A DNA stretch of 64,000 nt from Cryoendolithus antarcticus. Taxonomy: Eukaryota > Ascomycota > Dothideomycetes > Cladosporiales > Cladosporiaceae. The stretch's first letter is position 1. Every line of letters begins with the position of its first letter. Below are positions 55,203-64,000 of this stretch, one piece after another. The stretch covers positions 620,001-684,000 of the forward strand of contig NAJO01000006.1 of the NCBI GenBank assembly GCA_002077065.1, read 5' to 3'. Made by a program: the position numbers and the translations under genes. The notes beneath the pieces are model-generated. The model was given only the letters and a program-made list of their open reading frames with translations, searched no databases and had not been told where the DNA came from.

Positions 55203-56157
55203 CTACAACTTCGACGGCACCCAGGTCGGCTTCCCCTTCTTCGCAAACGCCTCAAGCCCAATCGCAATATTCTCTCCCTCAAATAAGCCCCTCGCATACC
55301 TATCATCAGTCAACTGCGCCGCCCGCTCCACACTCCCAGTCTCCCACGCCTCGCGCAAGCCCGCCCGGCTCACAATCACGGCATCCGGACTTAGGCTCCC
55401 AATTTGCGCTGCCAGCGCCAGCGTCTCGTCTAGCAGGCTCTCCGGGGATTTCGCAACGCGGCAGAAGTTCCGTTGCGAGGCTTCGGCTGCGCCGAGAACG
55501 CGGCCAGCGAGCCCGATCTCGGAGCCCAGCTGCATGCCGAAGTTTCGCACGACGCGCGCCATGCCTCCTGCTGCAGCGTAGAGACCTCGTGAGGCTTCGG
55601 GAAGGCCGAAGGTTGCGGTCGGAGAGGCGACGACCATGTCGCTGGGAGTAATGCGTTAGTTAGTCTGCAGCCGACTGGGGGGAGCCATGGGAAGAGGTTG
55701 CCAACATACCAGTTGAGAGCGATTTCGAACCCGCCACCGAGCGCGAAGCCATTCACGGCAGCAACGATAGGTTTCTTACCCGTCCGTCGAGACATGCCCA
55801 TGAAGCCTCCCGTCGGCATGGCCAACTTCGGTCCCCCTGTAGCTCGTAGCTTACCCTGCTCGATCAGATCCGCGCCAGCGCAAAAGGCCTTGGGACCTTT
55901 GCCTGTGATGATTGCGCAGCGCACTGCACATCTGTCAGTCCCTCGAATGGGCATCGATAGAAATAGACGATAGATTACGTACGGTCAGGTTCACTATCAT
56001 ACCATGCCCACAATGCTTGCCCTTCTGGGTGGCCGGAGGTGGGGATCGAGTTCATGGCTTTCTCGCGGTTGATCGTGACGAGCATTACATGCTTTGCTGG
56101 GAAGGCGATAGTGTAGAATTGGCATGGTGGAGGGGGTTTCGTAAAGCTTTGCGGCAT
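55203..56157 (-). CDS. Enoyl-CoA hydratase/isomerase family protein
   Basis: Crotonase-fold enzyme acting on an acyl-CoA, by hydration, isomerisation or a related reaction. Three exons (55983-56157, 55710-55923, 55203-55641), 275 aa. The N-terminus has VMLVTINREKAMNSIP. The oxyanion-hole segments are CAIITGKGPKAFCAGADL and VNGFALGGGFEIALNCDMVV, and ATFGLPEASRGLYAAAGG follows. The usual catalytic Glu positions of classical hydratases fall near GGGFEI and LPEASRG, so both carboxylates seem present. The family end (LAGRVLGAAEASQ, SRAGLREAWETG) is intact. No C-terminal peroxisome signal (SKL) is seen; the chain ends PSKL, close to but not the standard SKL context, so a peroxisomal location is possible. 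Stop codons of this gene and the regulator are 20 bp apart. Confidence 0.88.
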
Positions 56158-56647
56158 CTTGAGGTTGATTCGTGAGCGATATGGATGGTGTAGTTTGCGG
56201 GCAGCTCGATTGTGTTGGTTATGAATTCGATAAGACTTATATGTGAATGTGAGTGCAGCACAAGCTAGATCAATGAGATTACGCTTACAAAGAGACGAAG
56301 ATGGTATAATCTCAGATCAGTCGCGACATGTTGCACTCACTGTATAGCATGCGTATATGAATGATGTGAGGTCGGAAGATGTCAGGCAGCTCTTGGAAGC
56401 CTCGGCTGTCACCAGTGGGGTCCAGTCGCGGGTACAGCGTCGAGTAGCGAATGCACGACGCGATTAGTGAGCAGATATGGCAGCGAGGTGGATACAAAGT
56501 ATCGAAGCGAGATATGAAAGATGCCCTTCCATGAAGCTATGCAAAGCGGTGTCTCCACGATCACCGTAGCTGTATCCCCCGCTTGGCGATATATATGGCG
56601 GCCCATACAAATACATTTCTGGTCCTTCTTCATGTACTTTCCCATGC
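56158..56647. other. Intergenic
   Basis: 490 bp between the hydratase start and the NAB2 stop. No gene is supported. Confidence 0.5.
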
Positions 56648-58339
56648 CTAAGTCACAACCCCTTCCTCAATCCCCCTCTCGGGCGTGCTCCGGCCAGGCA
56701 GTATGAGCTCCTCCCCAGCACCATCTGTGCCCACCAGTCCTTCGAACCTACCCGCCTTACTAGCAGCTTCAACTTCCATTGCAGCCTCCCTGTCGAACCC
56801 TTCACCTCCCTCCCCATCGCTCGGCTTCCACACCTTGTCCTCAAACTTCCCTCTCTTCTGCCCCTCCGCGTGCTTGAACACACATCCGGGGTTCAAGCAA
56901 GGATTGTATCTGCACATGATCTTGCTGTGCACGAATTTGCAGTTTGGTACTGTACAGTCTGCACCATTTCGGCAGGCGGGCATGTCTGGATGTCGGAACG
57001 GGCAGACTGGGTTCGCGCAGTTCGGGTAGAATTTGCAGTCTACGTCGTCCTTCAAGTGCTGTTTCCGCTGTCCAGGTGAAGGGTGCTTGCCGGCACACTT
57101 CTTGTTCTCGCAGGCTGCACCGTAAGAACACCTGTCCGTTAGGTCAATGGCTGTGCCTGGCGGGGCAGCGGGGGACTGGTGGGCGTAGGGACATGTGGCC
57201 ACTGTGCAGGTGCTGTTGAAGCGACAGAGGGTGTCAAAGGGGTCAGAGCGGCGTGCAGGAGTGTCCGAGAGTGGTGTATCGAGGTCCATGGTCGTGTCGC
57301 CATTCGATTCTGTAGCAATGTGGTGGTTCCCACCTCGTCCGCCACGTCCGCCGCCTCTGCCACCGCGATCGACGCGCTGGAAGAGAGACTTCCCTGCGCG
57401 CCCTCGCTGAGGACCAGACGACTGCATGTTTGGCATGCCGCCGTTGAACATCTGCGTCATCATCGTAGCTTGCTGCTCCATAAGCTGCAGGAATTGCATC
57501 TGCTGTTGTGGCGTAAGTGCTCCAGGTGGCGCGGCTGTGGCAGCTTGCTGTTGTGGTCTGCCGTTCATCGCGCGGTTGATGCCGTTCGCAATCGGTCCTC
57601 CTCGTGGTCCCTTGGGCGGGATGCGCCCCGCGTGTGAATTGATGCGACCAGCCTGACCGCCGGCGGCACCCTTTATCCTGCTCAGAGGATCGTCTTGTGA
57701 TCTGTCCAGCTGCTTATTGAGCTGCCCAAGCATGCGGCGATCTCGACCTCGTCCACCAGGTGCTGCTGTGCCATTTCGCATTGCCTTGGGTCCACTGGGA
57801 CTATGTAACGTCAGTACGCGTTCATTCGGGGTGCTGTATATATGCTTGGTAGACGAAGTGCTTGCCACAACGCGGACATGCGCCATCTTTGAGAGGATAG
57901 TGGGTAACACATACGCTGCATCGATCCCCCCTGTGCCTTCATCCATCTGCTCGTCCTGCAACATGACTGCCTCCGGCGCCTCTTCCGGCGCTGTTTGCTG
58001 TGGCGCCTCTCCGCCTTCCACCATCTGCTCTGCTTGCTGTTGCTCAGGCGTCTCCAGTGCGCCAGCACTACCGTTCACTTCCGCAAGCAGACGAGGGACT
58101 TGCAGGTACAGCCATCGCGCGAGCTCTGCAACTGCAGGGTCGTCTTCACCTACGCCTAGCAGTTCTGTGCCGACTTCTGACACGACTTGCTCTTGTGTCT
58201 TGCCGTTGATGACCATGAGCGTGATGTATTCTGACAGTTCATTGTCGGCATCGTCGGCCACCCAGCCGTTCTCAATCAGCTTCGGCTGGACTGCGCGCTG
58301 TATCGCTTGCGCCAGCGGCGCGTCTCTGTCTGTCGCCAT
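56648..58339 (-). CDS. NAB2: Nab2-like CCCH zinc-finger poly(A)-RNA-binding protein
   Basis: Nuclear protein that binds poly(A), limits tail length and supports mRNA export. Two exons (57915-58339, 56648-57800) give 525 aa; the 114-bp intron is in frame without stops, so intron retention would give 563 aa. The N-terminal PWI-like domain is clear (LAQAIQRAVQPKLIENGWVA to ELARWLYLQVPRLL). A Gln/Ala- and Gly-rich middle with an RGG patch ([13 protein letters not shown]) follows. Five CCCH fingers end the protein: CRFNSTCTVATCPYAH, CSYGAACENKKCAGKH, CKFYPNCANPVCPFRH, CRNGADCTVPNCKFVH and CRYNPCLNPGCVFKH. The last ~60 residues are acidic. Finger number is lower than the seven in yeast, as in ZC3H14-type relatives. 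It shares a 365 bp promoter region with UTP18. Confidence 0.92.
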   Translation of the reverse strand: MATDRDAPLAQAIQRAVQPKLIENGWVADDADNELSEYITLMVINGKTQEQVVSEVGTELLGVGEDDPAVAELARWLYLQVPRLLAEVNGSAGALETPEQQQAEQMVEGGEAPQQTAPEEAPEAVMLQDEQMDEGTGGIDAAYVLPTILSKMAHVRVVASTSSTKHIYSTPNERVLTLHSPSGPKAMRNGTAAPGGRGRDRRMLGQLNKQLDRSQDDPLSRIKGAAGGQAGRINSHAGRIPPKGPRGGPIANGINRAMNGRPQQQAATAAPPGALTPQQQMQFLQLMEQQATMMTQMFNGGMPNMQSSGPQRGRAGKSLFQRVDRGGRGGGRGGRGGNHHIATESNGDTTMDLDTPLSDTPARRSDPFDTLCRFNSTCTVATCPYAHQSPAAPPGTAIDLTDRCSYGAACENKKCAGKHPSPGQRKQHLKDDVDCKFYPNCANPVCPFRHPDMPACRNGADCTVPNCKFVHSKIMCRYNPCLNPGCVFKHAEGQKRGKFEDKVWKPSDGEGGEGFDREAAMEVEAASKAGRFEGLVGTDGAGEELILPGRSTPERGIEEGVVT

Positions 58340-58704
58340 GATGGCAAGAGGATCGCTGTCTAGTCCTGGTGTAAGAGTGATGCTGATCGCGTGAGGTGTC
58401 GCTGGACGCTCGCGCGCTTGTTTCGCTGCTCAGAGGGATCAGTCGCTGCGTCGGTAGCAGTCAAGCGATCGAGTTTGTGAGTGAAGGCGGTTGTTTGGGC
58501 AGGTAGTGATGTCAATGTGGTTGATCTGTAGTAAATGAGCCGCTTCACAGCTACCACACGCGATCCTTTGTCCTGCAGGCCAAAACGAAACGTCAGGAGC
58601 GGCACGTGGGTGGCGCACGGCTGCAGAGCCTCACATTACTCAGCATTCGAGAAAATGTCGAGACATGTGATCGAGATTCGCATGCAGGTATCGCATTCAC
58701 AAAC
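58340..58704. other. Divergent promoter region NAB2 / UTP18
   Basis: 365 bp between divergent starts of two RNA-metabolism genes. I could not identify ribosome-biogenesis promoter elements (PAC or RRPE) with confidence. Confidence 0.5.
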
Positions 58705-60611
58705 ATGTCTACACAGACGCTGAATAGACCAGCTGCTACACTCGAGACGTGGAATGCGCCTCACGAGACACGGCAAACGGAGCTGCAGGTTCGACCTGGA
58801 AGCGACGATGAGGAAGAAATAGAAGCGGAAGATTCGGATGTTGAGTTCGATCTTGGAGACGACGACGAGGGAGAGGCCAAGGATGAGGACGAGGCGGAGC
58901 TTGAGCGATTAGTGTTCGGCGACAGTGAGGGCTTCAGGGAGAATCTCAGGAATTTCAATCTTGACAACGAAGAGGACGTGGAGGATGGAGCAGGCATAAC
59001 GGGCCTGGAAGGTCTAGACGATGCAGCTGTAGGTCAAAGTGATTGTATGAAAACCGTGGATCCCTTGCTGAGTATGTGTAGCTGTTCGTCACCGATCTTG
59101 CGCCGGGCGAGGTTGTCGGCCATGCGATAACCACAAACGATGAAGGACACGCATCGAGAGATCCCCCAGCATGGGAAGACAGTGACGATGAGCGACTCGT
59201 CGTCTCTCTTGCTGCAGTCCCGAGATTGCGCAAGCTACGACTGACCGAGGCGGACGATCTGGTCAACGGTAAAGAGTACAGCAAGCGACTACGGCGGCAG
59301 TTTGAGTTGCTCACGCCTCGACCAGAGTGGGCGGCGCATGCATCGCAGCAGCCAGCTCGTAAGCGGCGGAGACTCTCTGGAGATGTCTATTCGTCGGACG
59401 ATGAGGCTGCCTATGCAGACGACGTGGACATCGATGACGAGATCCCCAATACGGCACCACTGGCGAAGCTACTACAGGACGCACAGACCCTGGTTCGGGA
59501 GCCAGAGAAAGGCTCAGGCAAGAAGCGCAAGATCCGTCCCGAGACCCTCGACATCCAACGCACAAAAGACATCCCCGGCATCCAACCCAGCGCCATCACA
59601 TCCCTCTCCTTTCACTCAAAGCACCCGCTCCTCCTCTCGTCCGGTCCATCCTCAACCCTCTACCTCCACCACCTCGCCTCGTCACCTCCTGCACCCACGC
59701 CAAACCCTCTCCTGACTAGTCTACATATCCACGGCGCACCCCTAAGTACCACAGCCTTTCAACCGCACTCCACTCGCATCTTCCTCTCCGCACGCCGCCG
59801 CTTCTTCCACATCTGGGATCTCGAAACCGGTCAAGTCGAGAAGATCACCCGCGTATACGGACATCAGCACGAGCAACGAAGTATGGAGCGCTTCAAGCTC
59901 TCTCCGGACGGAAAGTCAATGGCCCTCCTCGGTTCTGCCCGCAAAGGCGGAGGCGTGATCAACATCCTGTCCACCGCAACCCTACAATGGCAGTCTCAAG
60001 TCCGCGTCGAGAGTCGTGGCGGCATTGCAGAGTTTTGCTGGTGGCGCGATAGCCGCGGCCTGTGTATAGCCGGCAAGAATGGGGAGATCAGCGAATGGAG
60101 CGTCACTGAGTTGCGAATTATGGCAAGATGGCAAGATGAAGGAGCTGTCGGCACCACCACCCTCGCGTTGGGAGGGCAACATGAGTTCGTCAAATCGCCC
60201 ATCGGCACCGATCGCTGGATCTCCATTGGCAGCTCCTCAGGCATAGTGAACATCTATGACCGCCGCGCGTGGCTCGCCGAACCCTCCAAACCCACCACTC
60301 TCGGTCAACCCGTACCGCCCAATCCTTCGCCGACGAAGACACTCGACCATCTAACGACGCCTACAAGCCATCTGGCTTTCTCACACGATGGTCAGATGAT
60401 GGTCATGGCTAGTAAGTGGAAGCGGGACGCACTGAGGATGGTGCACTTGCCTAGCTGTACGGTTTTCAAGAACTGGCCGACGGACAAGACGCCGTTGGGT
60501 AGAGTTACGGGGGTGGCGTTTTGTGAGGGGCGTGTGGTTGGAGGTGATGTGTATGCTGCACTGGCGGTTGCGAATGAGCAGGGGAAGATTAGGGTGTGGG
60601 AGGTTAGGTAG
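58705..60611 (+). CDS. UTP18: U3 snoRNP protein Utp18 (WD40)
   Basis: Component of the small-subunit processome needed for early 18S rRNA processing. Two exons (58705-59028, 59082-60611) give 617 aa. The N-terminus is acidic (EEEIEAEDSDVEFDLGDDDE, LERLVFGDSEGF). After the intron come LFVTDLAPGE, AWEDSDDERLVVSL and RLRKLRLTEADDLVNGKEYS (~155), then RRQFELLTPRPEWA, the family landmark. The C-terminal half is a WD40 propeller: ITSLSFHSKHPLLL, FFHIWDLETGQVEKI, HEQRSMERFKLSPDGKSMAL, NGEISEWSVTELR, GIVNIYDRRAWL, SHLAFSHDGQMMVMAS, and KIRVWEVR at the end. Order and spacing match Utp18. Nothing is broken. Confidence 0.92.
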
Positions 60612-61077
60612 CTGTGAGATGGCGTGGATACATGTGTAGCTAGCTTCGATTGTACCATACCTACGGGGTGCATCTCAAGTGGACTCTGTTCGTGCCCGTC
60701 CAAGATCTCGGTGCTCTGTCATTGTACATATGATTGTCTGCATGCAAGGGTCCCCACAAGGCGGAATGATCGTGGGGCCTTTCCCTAGGATCACATGCAT
60801 TTCACATTCTGCACGTGGGAGCACGTGGGGACGACGCGACATCTGATATATACGACTGTTGAATATGATTCGGCCCCTTGCTCAGGGCCGATACTGACTG
60901 TGATATCTGATTTTAGTAAGGTATTGCCTTCTCCTTTCTCCTCGCCTGATCGTCCTCCTCGCTTCGTCAGACGTTCAATTCCTTGCGTTTCTTTGCCATC
61001 TGCAGGCAGAACTTCAATTTCGACAACAAATATGATATAGTGAAGGCATTGCGTCCGAGCCCGTTTGGACCGCAAAC
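60612..61077. other. Intergenic, promoter of the phosphomutase gene
   Basis: 466 bp between UTP18 and the phosphomutase. It carries the tandem CACGTGGG boxes listed separately. No gene is supported. Confidence 0.5.
60812..60827. promoter_or_regulatory. Tandem CACGTGGG boxes, 10 bp apart
   Basis: CACGTGGG occurs twice in direct repeat (cores 60812-60817 and 60822-60827), about 250 bp upstream of the phosphomutase start. One helical turn separates them, so both face the same side of the helix. CACGTGGG matches the high-affinity Pho4 site of yeast; which factor binds here is inference. Confidence 0.5.
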
Positions 61078-62862
61078 ATGTCTACAGACGCCATGGGAAT
61101 AGCGGGAGCCGAAGTCTCGATCAGCACGCTTGCTATACGCTGGCTCGCTTTGGACCGTGACGAGGCAACACGCAAAGAGATCTCCGATCTCCTCGAGGCC
61201 AAGGACCACAACGCCCTAGAGTCTCGTTTACGAAACCGCATCTCCTTCGGTACCGCCGGTCTGCGAGCCTCAATGAAAGCCGGCTTCGCGCACATGAACA
61301 GCCTCACAGTCCTCCAGGCCTCCCACGGCCTAGCGGACTATCTCCTCGCCACCGAACCTGTCCCAGCAAACGGCAAATATCACAGCATAGTCCTCGGCTA
61401 CGATGCTCGCCATAACTCCCAATACTTCGCTCGTCTAGCAGCTGCAGCACTTCTAAGCAAAGGCATCAAAGTCCTCTGGTTCGGGCAGCTGGTCCACACG
61501 CCGATGGTTCCTTTTGCCATAAGGCACTATGGCGCTACGGCTGGCGTTATGGTGACCGCGAGCCATAATCCGAAGCAAGATAATGGGTATAAGGTGTACT
61601 GGTCTAACGGCAGTCAGATCATTCCGCCGACTGATAAGGGGATTGCGGATGCGATTGAGGCTGTGGGTGCGATTGAGACGTGGGATGAGAGTGTCTTTGA
61701 TAGTCACGAGAATGTGGAGCGGATCTTTGCTGAGGCTACGAGGGCTTATCTTGGCGCTCTGAGGGAACTGGTCTGGCCTATGCCGAGCGTGGAGCAGGTC
61801 ATACCAATCACATACACGCCTCTCCACGGCGTTGGTCTGCCCTTCCTCCGCCAAATCGCGCACGACATGTGGTTCCGTGGCTCTAATCTCCGCGTGGTAG
61901 CCTCGCAAGCCCAGCCAGATCCAGACTTCCCCACCGTCCCCTTCCCAAACCCCGAGGAAGCAGGCGCACTAGACGAGGCGATCAAGGACGCAGAAAAGTA
62001 CGGCGTCAGCATAGTCATAGCCAATGACCCCGACGCCGACCGCTTCAAAGCCGCCGAACGCCAACCAAACGGGCAATGGTGGCACATAAGCGGCAACGAA
62101 ATGGGAATCCTTCTCGCATCTCATGTGTTCGATACGTACACTGGCAATCGCTCACGCATGAGCATGCTGGCCACTACCGTTTCCTCCCGGATGCTTTCCG
62201 CGATGGCAGCAGCCGAAGGTTTCCATTTTGAGGAAACACTCACGGGCTTCAAATGGCTTGGCAACGTGGGCCAGCAGCTACAGGCGGAGGGTAAGGAGGT
62301 TGTGTTCGCGTTCGAGGAGGCTATCGGGTATATGTTCCCTTCTGTGGTATGGGATAAGGATGGGGTCGCCGCTGCGGCGGTGTTTCTGAGTGCTATGCAG
62401 AGGTGGCGGAAGCAGGGATTGACGGCGAAGGGAAAGTTGGAGAAGCTGTATGAGAAATATGGGTTCTTTGCGGATGCTAATACCTACCTGGTATCTCCGA
62501 GTCCTGCGGTGACGGGGAAGGTCTTTGAGAGGATCCGCACGCTGGATCACGGGTCAAGACCGCAGAAGATCGGATCGAGGGCTGTTGAGCGGTGGCGGGA
62601 TCTCACGATGGGATCCGACAGCGGAACGGCAGATGGGAAGCCAACGCTACCTGTCGATGCGAGTGCGCAGATGCTGACTTGCGAGTTGGAGGATGTGGTT
62701 TTTACCTGTCGAGGTTCAGGGACCGAGCCGAAGATCAAGATCTACATTGAGGCAAGAGGTCAGAGCAGAGCCGAGGCAGCTGAGCTTGCGAAAGATGTGC
62801 TAGCGGACCTGATGAGGGAGTGGTTCCCTGGCGAGTTCGGGCTAAAGGCAGCAGGTACCTGA
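61078..62862 (+). CDS. PRM15: Phosphoglucomutase/phosphopentomutase (Pgm3/Prm15-type)
   Basis: Moves a phosphate between carbons of a sugar phosphate; closest to the yeast Pgm3/Prm15 and human PGM2 group, which act mainly on ribose-1-phosphate and deoxyribose-1-phosphate. Single exon, 594 aa. N-terminal substrate residues are in RNRISFGTAGLRASMKAGF (~53-70). The catalytic phosphoserine is in TASHNPKQDNGYKVYW (Ser162). The metal loop is IANDPDADRFKAAE (317-322 for DPDADR). Sugar loops are EETLTGFKWLGNV and FEEAIGYM, and the phosphate loop is SGTEPKIKIYIEARG near the end. All four functional loops are intact. Length and the FKWLG and EEAIGYM motifs separate it from Pgm1/2 and from phosphomannomutase. 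Confidence 0.92.
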   Translation: MSTDAMGIAGAEVSISTLAIRWLALDRDEATRKEISDLLEAKDHNALESRLRNRISFGTAGLRASMKAGFAHMNSLTVLQASHGLADYLLATEPVPANGKYHSIVLGYDARHNSQYFARLAAAALLSKGIKVLWFGQLVHTPMVPFAIRHYGATAGVMVTASHNPKQDNGYKVYWSNGSQIIPPTDKGIADAIEAVGAIETWDESVFDSHENVERIFAEATRAYLGALRELVWPMPSVEQVIPITYTPLHGVGLPFLRQIAHDMWFRGSNLRVVASQAQPDPDFPTVPFPNPEEAGALDEAIKDAEKYGVSIVIANDPDADRFKAAERQPNGQWWHISGNEMGILLASHVFDTYTGNRSRMSMLATTVSSRMLSAMAAAEGFHFEETLTGFKWLGNVGQQLQAEGKEVVFAFEEAIGYMFPSVVWDKDGVAAAAVFLSAMQRWRKQGLTAKGKLEKLYEKYGFFADANTYLVSPSPAVTGKVFERIRTLDHGSRPQKIGSRAVERWRDLTMGSDSGTADGKPTLPVDASAQMLTCELEDVVFTCRGSGTEPKIKIYIEARGQSRAEAAELAKDVLADLMREWFPGEFGLKAAGT

Positions 62863-62974
62863 ACGATAGGTCTAAGGGGCATCTGAATACGGGACATCGA
62901 CGTCGACAGTCGAACAGACGACCATGGATCAGCAAAGATTGTCTCAGGGCTTTACGGTTACTATAGGACCTCCC

Positions 62975-64000
62975 TCAAGCCATGTCCATCATGCGATCCC
63001 CGCTTGGCCTGCCTTGCAAGGTATCGCCACTTCCGAACCTTGCCCTTGGTTCGTGCTCGTCCTCTCCATCGCCGTCGCCCACTCGTAGGCGCAGATATGG
63101 TACACAGTTCCATCTCGCGTCCAGAACCCCCATGAAAACCATCCGATAGCCCAGGAACGCCATGACCCAGCCGATGAGGCTGCCCGCTATCACGTCATAT
63201 CCATGATGGTGATATCCCAACACCAGCGTGCTGACGAGATAACTCGCAAGCAACAACGGCGCAATGACAAACAGCATCCTCCAGTAACTCGCCCTCCTCG
63301 CCGGCGCGTTCAGCAGTAGATGCGCGAAAAGGTAAATCGACAAGTACCCAAAGCCAGCAAAAGCAATATTCGAATGCCCCGACGGGAACGACTCCAGCGC
63401 ATTCCCAATCTTAGCCGCATTGCCTGTACACAGCTGCTCGGCCGTATACATCATGCCCATGTACCCTGTCCCGACAGACCCATCCCTCGGCGGGAAGACA
63501 GGCATACACACAGCCATGAAATGTGGCCGCAATCCCCCAACAGTCTTCTTCAAAATCACCTGGAAACACGTCCCCGTCACCATCGAGTACGCTAGCCCTA
63601 GCACCGCGGACGCGAAGTCGGTGAAACTCTGCTGCCATATCTGCGCTATGGCGAAGACCACAATCGGGATCAAGGCGGCGAGGATCCCGGCTAGGGCGGC
63701 GGAAAAGATCGGCTCGATGTAAGGATAACTGAGCTCGGGCCAGTAGACTGTGCCGTCTGGGCTGCTGACTGGGAAGAGGCGCGTGAAGGTGTGAGGGGCG
63801 GTCCAGACGCCTGCTGCGGTTGCGCCGATGAGGGCTATGGTGAGCCAGTCGAGCCAGGTGGCTGTGAAGAAGAGCTGGAGGTTGTGGAGAGCGGCTTTTG
63901 GTGAGTTTTTGGTGGGGAGAGCGGCGCGGGCATGTTGGAGTGGAGAGGAGAAGCGGGTGCGTTGGTTCTCGTGGCTTAGGGGTGAGTTGTATTCTTTGGA
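62975..64000 (-). CDS. PAP2-family lipid phosphatase (Dpp1/Lpp1-type), 5' end beyond the window
   Basis: Integral membrane enzyme that removes phosphate from diacylglycerol pyrophosphate, phosphatidate or related lipids. The frame stays open to the window edge (64000), so the start lies outside; at least 341 residues are visible. Membrane segments include LDWLTIALIGATAAGVW, the stretch after IEPIFSAALAGILAALIP, and several later ones. Phosphatase motif 1 is KKTVGGLRP (Kx6RP) and motif 2 is PSGHSNIAFAG. Motif 3, normally SRx5Hx3D, reads TLVLGYHHHGYD: His and Asp are there but the Ser-Arg pair is Thr-Leu. The tail is acidic and Arg-rich. The altered motif 3 may be normal for this subgroup. Confidence 0.87.
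   Translation of the reverse strand, partial: SKEYNSPLSHENQRTRFSSPLQHARAALPTKNSPKAALHNLQLFFTATWLDWLTIALIGATAAGVWTAPHTFTRLFPVSSPDGTVYWPELSYPYIEPIFSAALAGILAALIPIVVFAIAQIWQQSFTDFASAVLGLAYSMVTGTCFQVILKKTVGGLRPHFMAVCMPVFPPRDGSVGTGYMGMMYTAEQLCTGNAAKIGNALESFPSGHSNIAFAGFGYLSIYLFAHLLLNAPARRASYWRMLFVIAPLLLASYLVSTLVLGYHHHGYDVIAGSLIGWVMAFLGYRMVFMGVLDARWNCVPYLRLRVGDGDGEDEHEPRARFGSGDTLQGRPSGDRMMDMA

Overview
The window is nuclear DNA of a filamentous ascomycete (Pezizomycotina, most likely a dothideomycete; the class is inference). The evidence is the gene content (sterol acyltransferase, Atg7, Nab2, two Zn2Cys6 regulators, a GH43 enzyme, a Baeyer-Villiger-type monooxygenase), spliceosomal introns mostly of 40-114 bp with GT..AG ends, and genes packed on both strands without operons. 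I saw no rRNA, tRNA, CRISPR array, prophage or intact transposon. Exon junctions were read by eye; wherever I give a multi-exon model, the joined exons keep one open frame and the coding length divides by three.

Layout. 0.5-8.4 kb: a small hypothetical gene, RMT2 (arginine methyltransferase), an ARE-type sterol acyltransferase and an Hst2-type sirtuin. 8.5-12.3 kb: two secondary or extracellular metabolism genes on the minus strand, a flavin monooxygenase and a secreted GH43 glycosidase. 12.6-20.3 kb: a RED-like splicing protein, degenerate tandem repeats, a small membrane protein and a 1086-residue Zn2Cys6 regulator. A 3.1 kb gap follows. 23.4-35.5 kb: ATG7, dCMP deaminase, a Gyp1-like TBC RabGAP, an Hrp1-like hnRNP with a very long intron, a small hypothetical gene and a Sas2-like MYST acetyltransferase. 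35.8-41.3 kb: an orphan island with two related coiled-coil genes on either side of a 411-residue orphan. 41.3-52.5 kb: DPB2, a mitochondrial-type serine hydroxymethyltransferase with a defective splice acceptor, two small lineage-specific genes, an uncharacterised conserved gene, a Gfo/Idh/MocA oxidoreductase and the co-chaperone CNS1. 52.9-64 kb: a second Zn2Cys6 regulator with a disturbed reading frame, an enoyl-CoA hydratase, NAB2, UTP18, a phosphoglucomutase/phosphopentomutase and a PAP2 lipid phosphatase that runs off the window end.

Most genes are unlinked housekeeping functions. Several concern RNA (RED, Hrp1-like, Nab2, Utp18), chromatin (Hst2, MYST) or lipids (ARE, PAP2), but nothing shows that they form one pathway. 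The least ordinary parts are the orphan island at 35.8-41.3 kb, the 1.16 kb hnRNP intron with complementary GT/AC arms near its ends, the missing acceptor AG in the SHMT gene, the triple AG acceptor with frame conflict in the second regulator, and the degenerate repeats at 14.4-14.7 kb.
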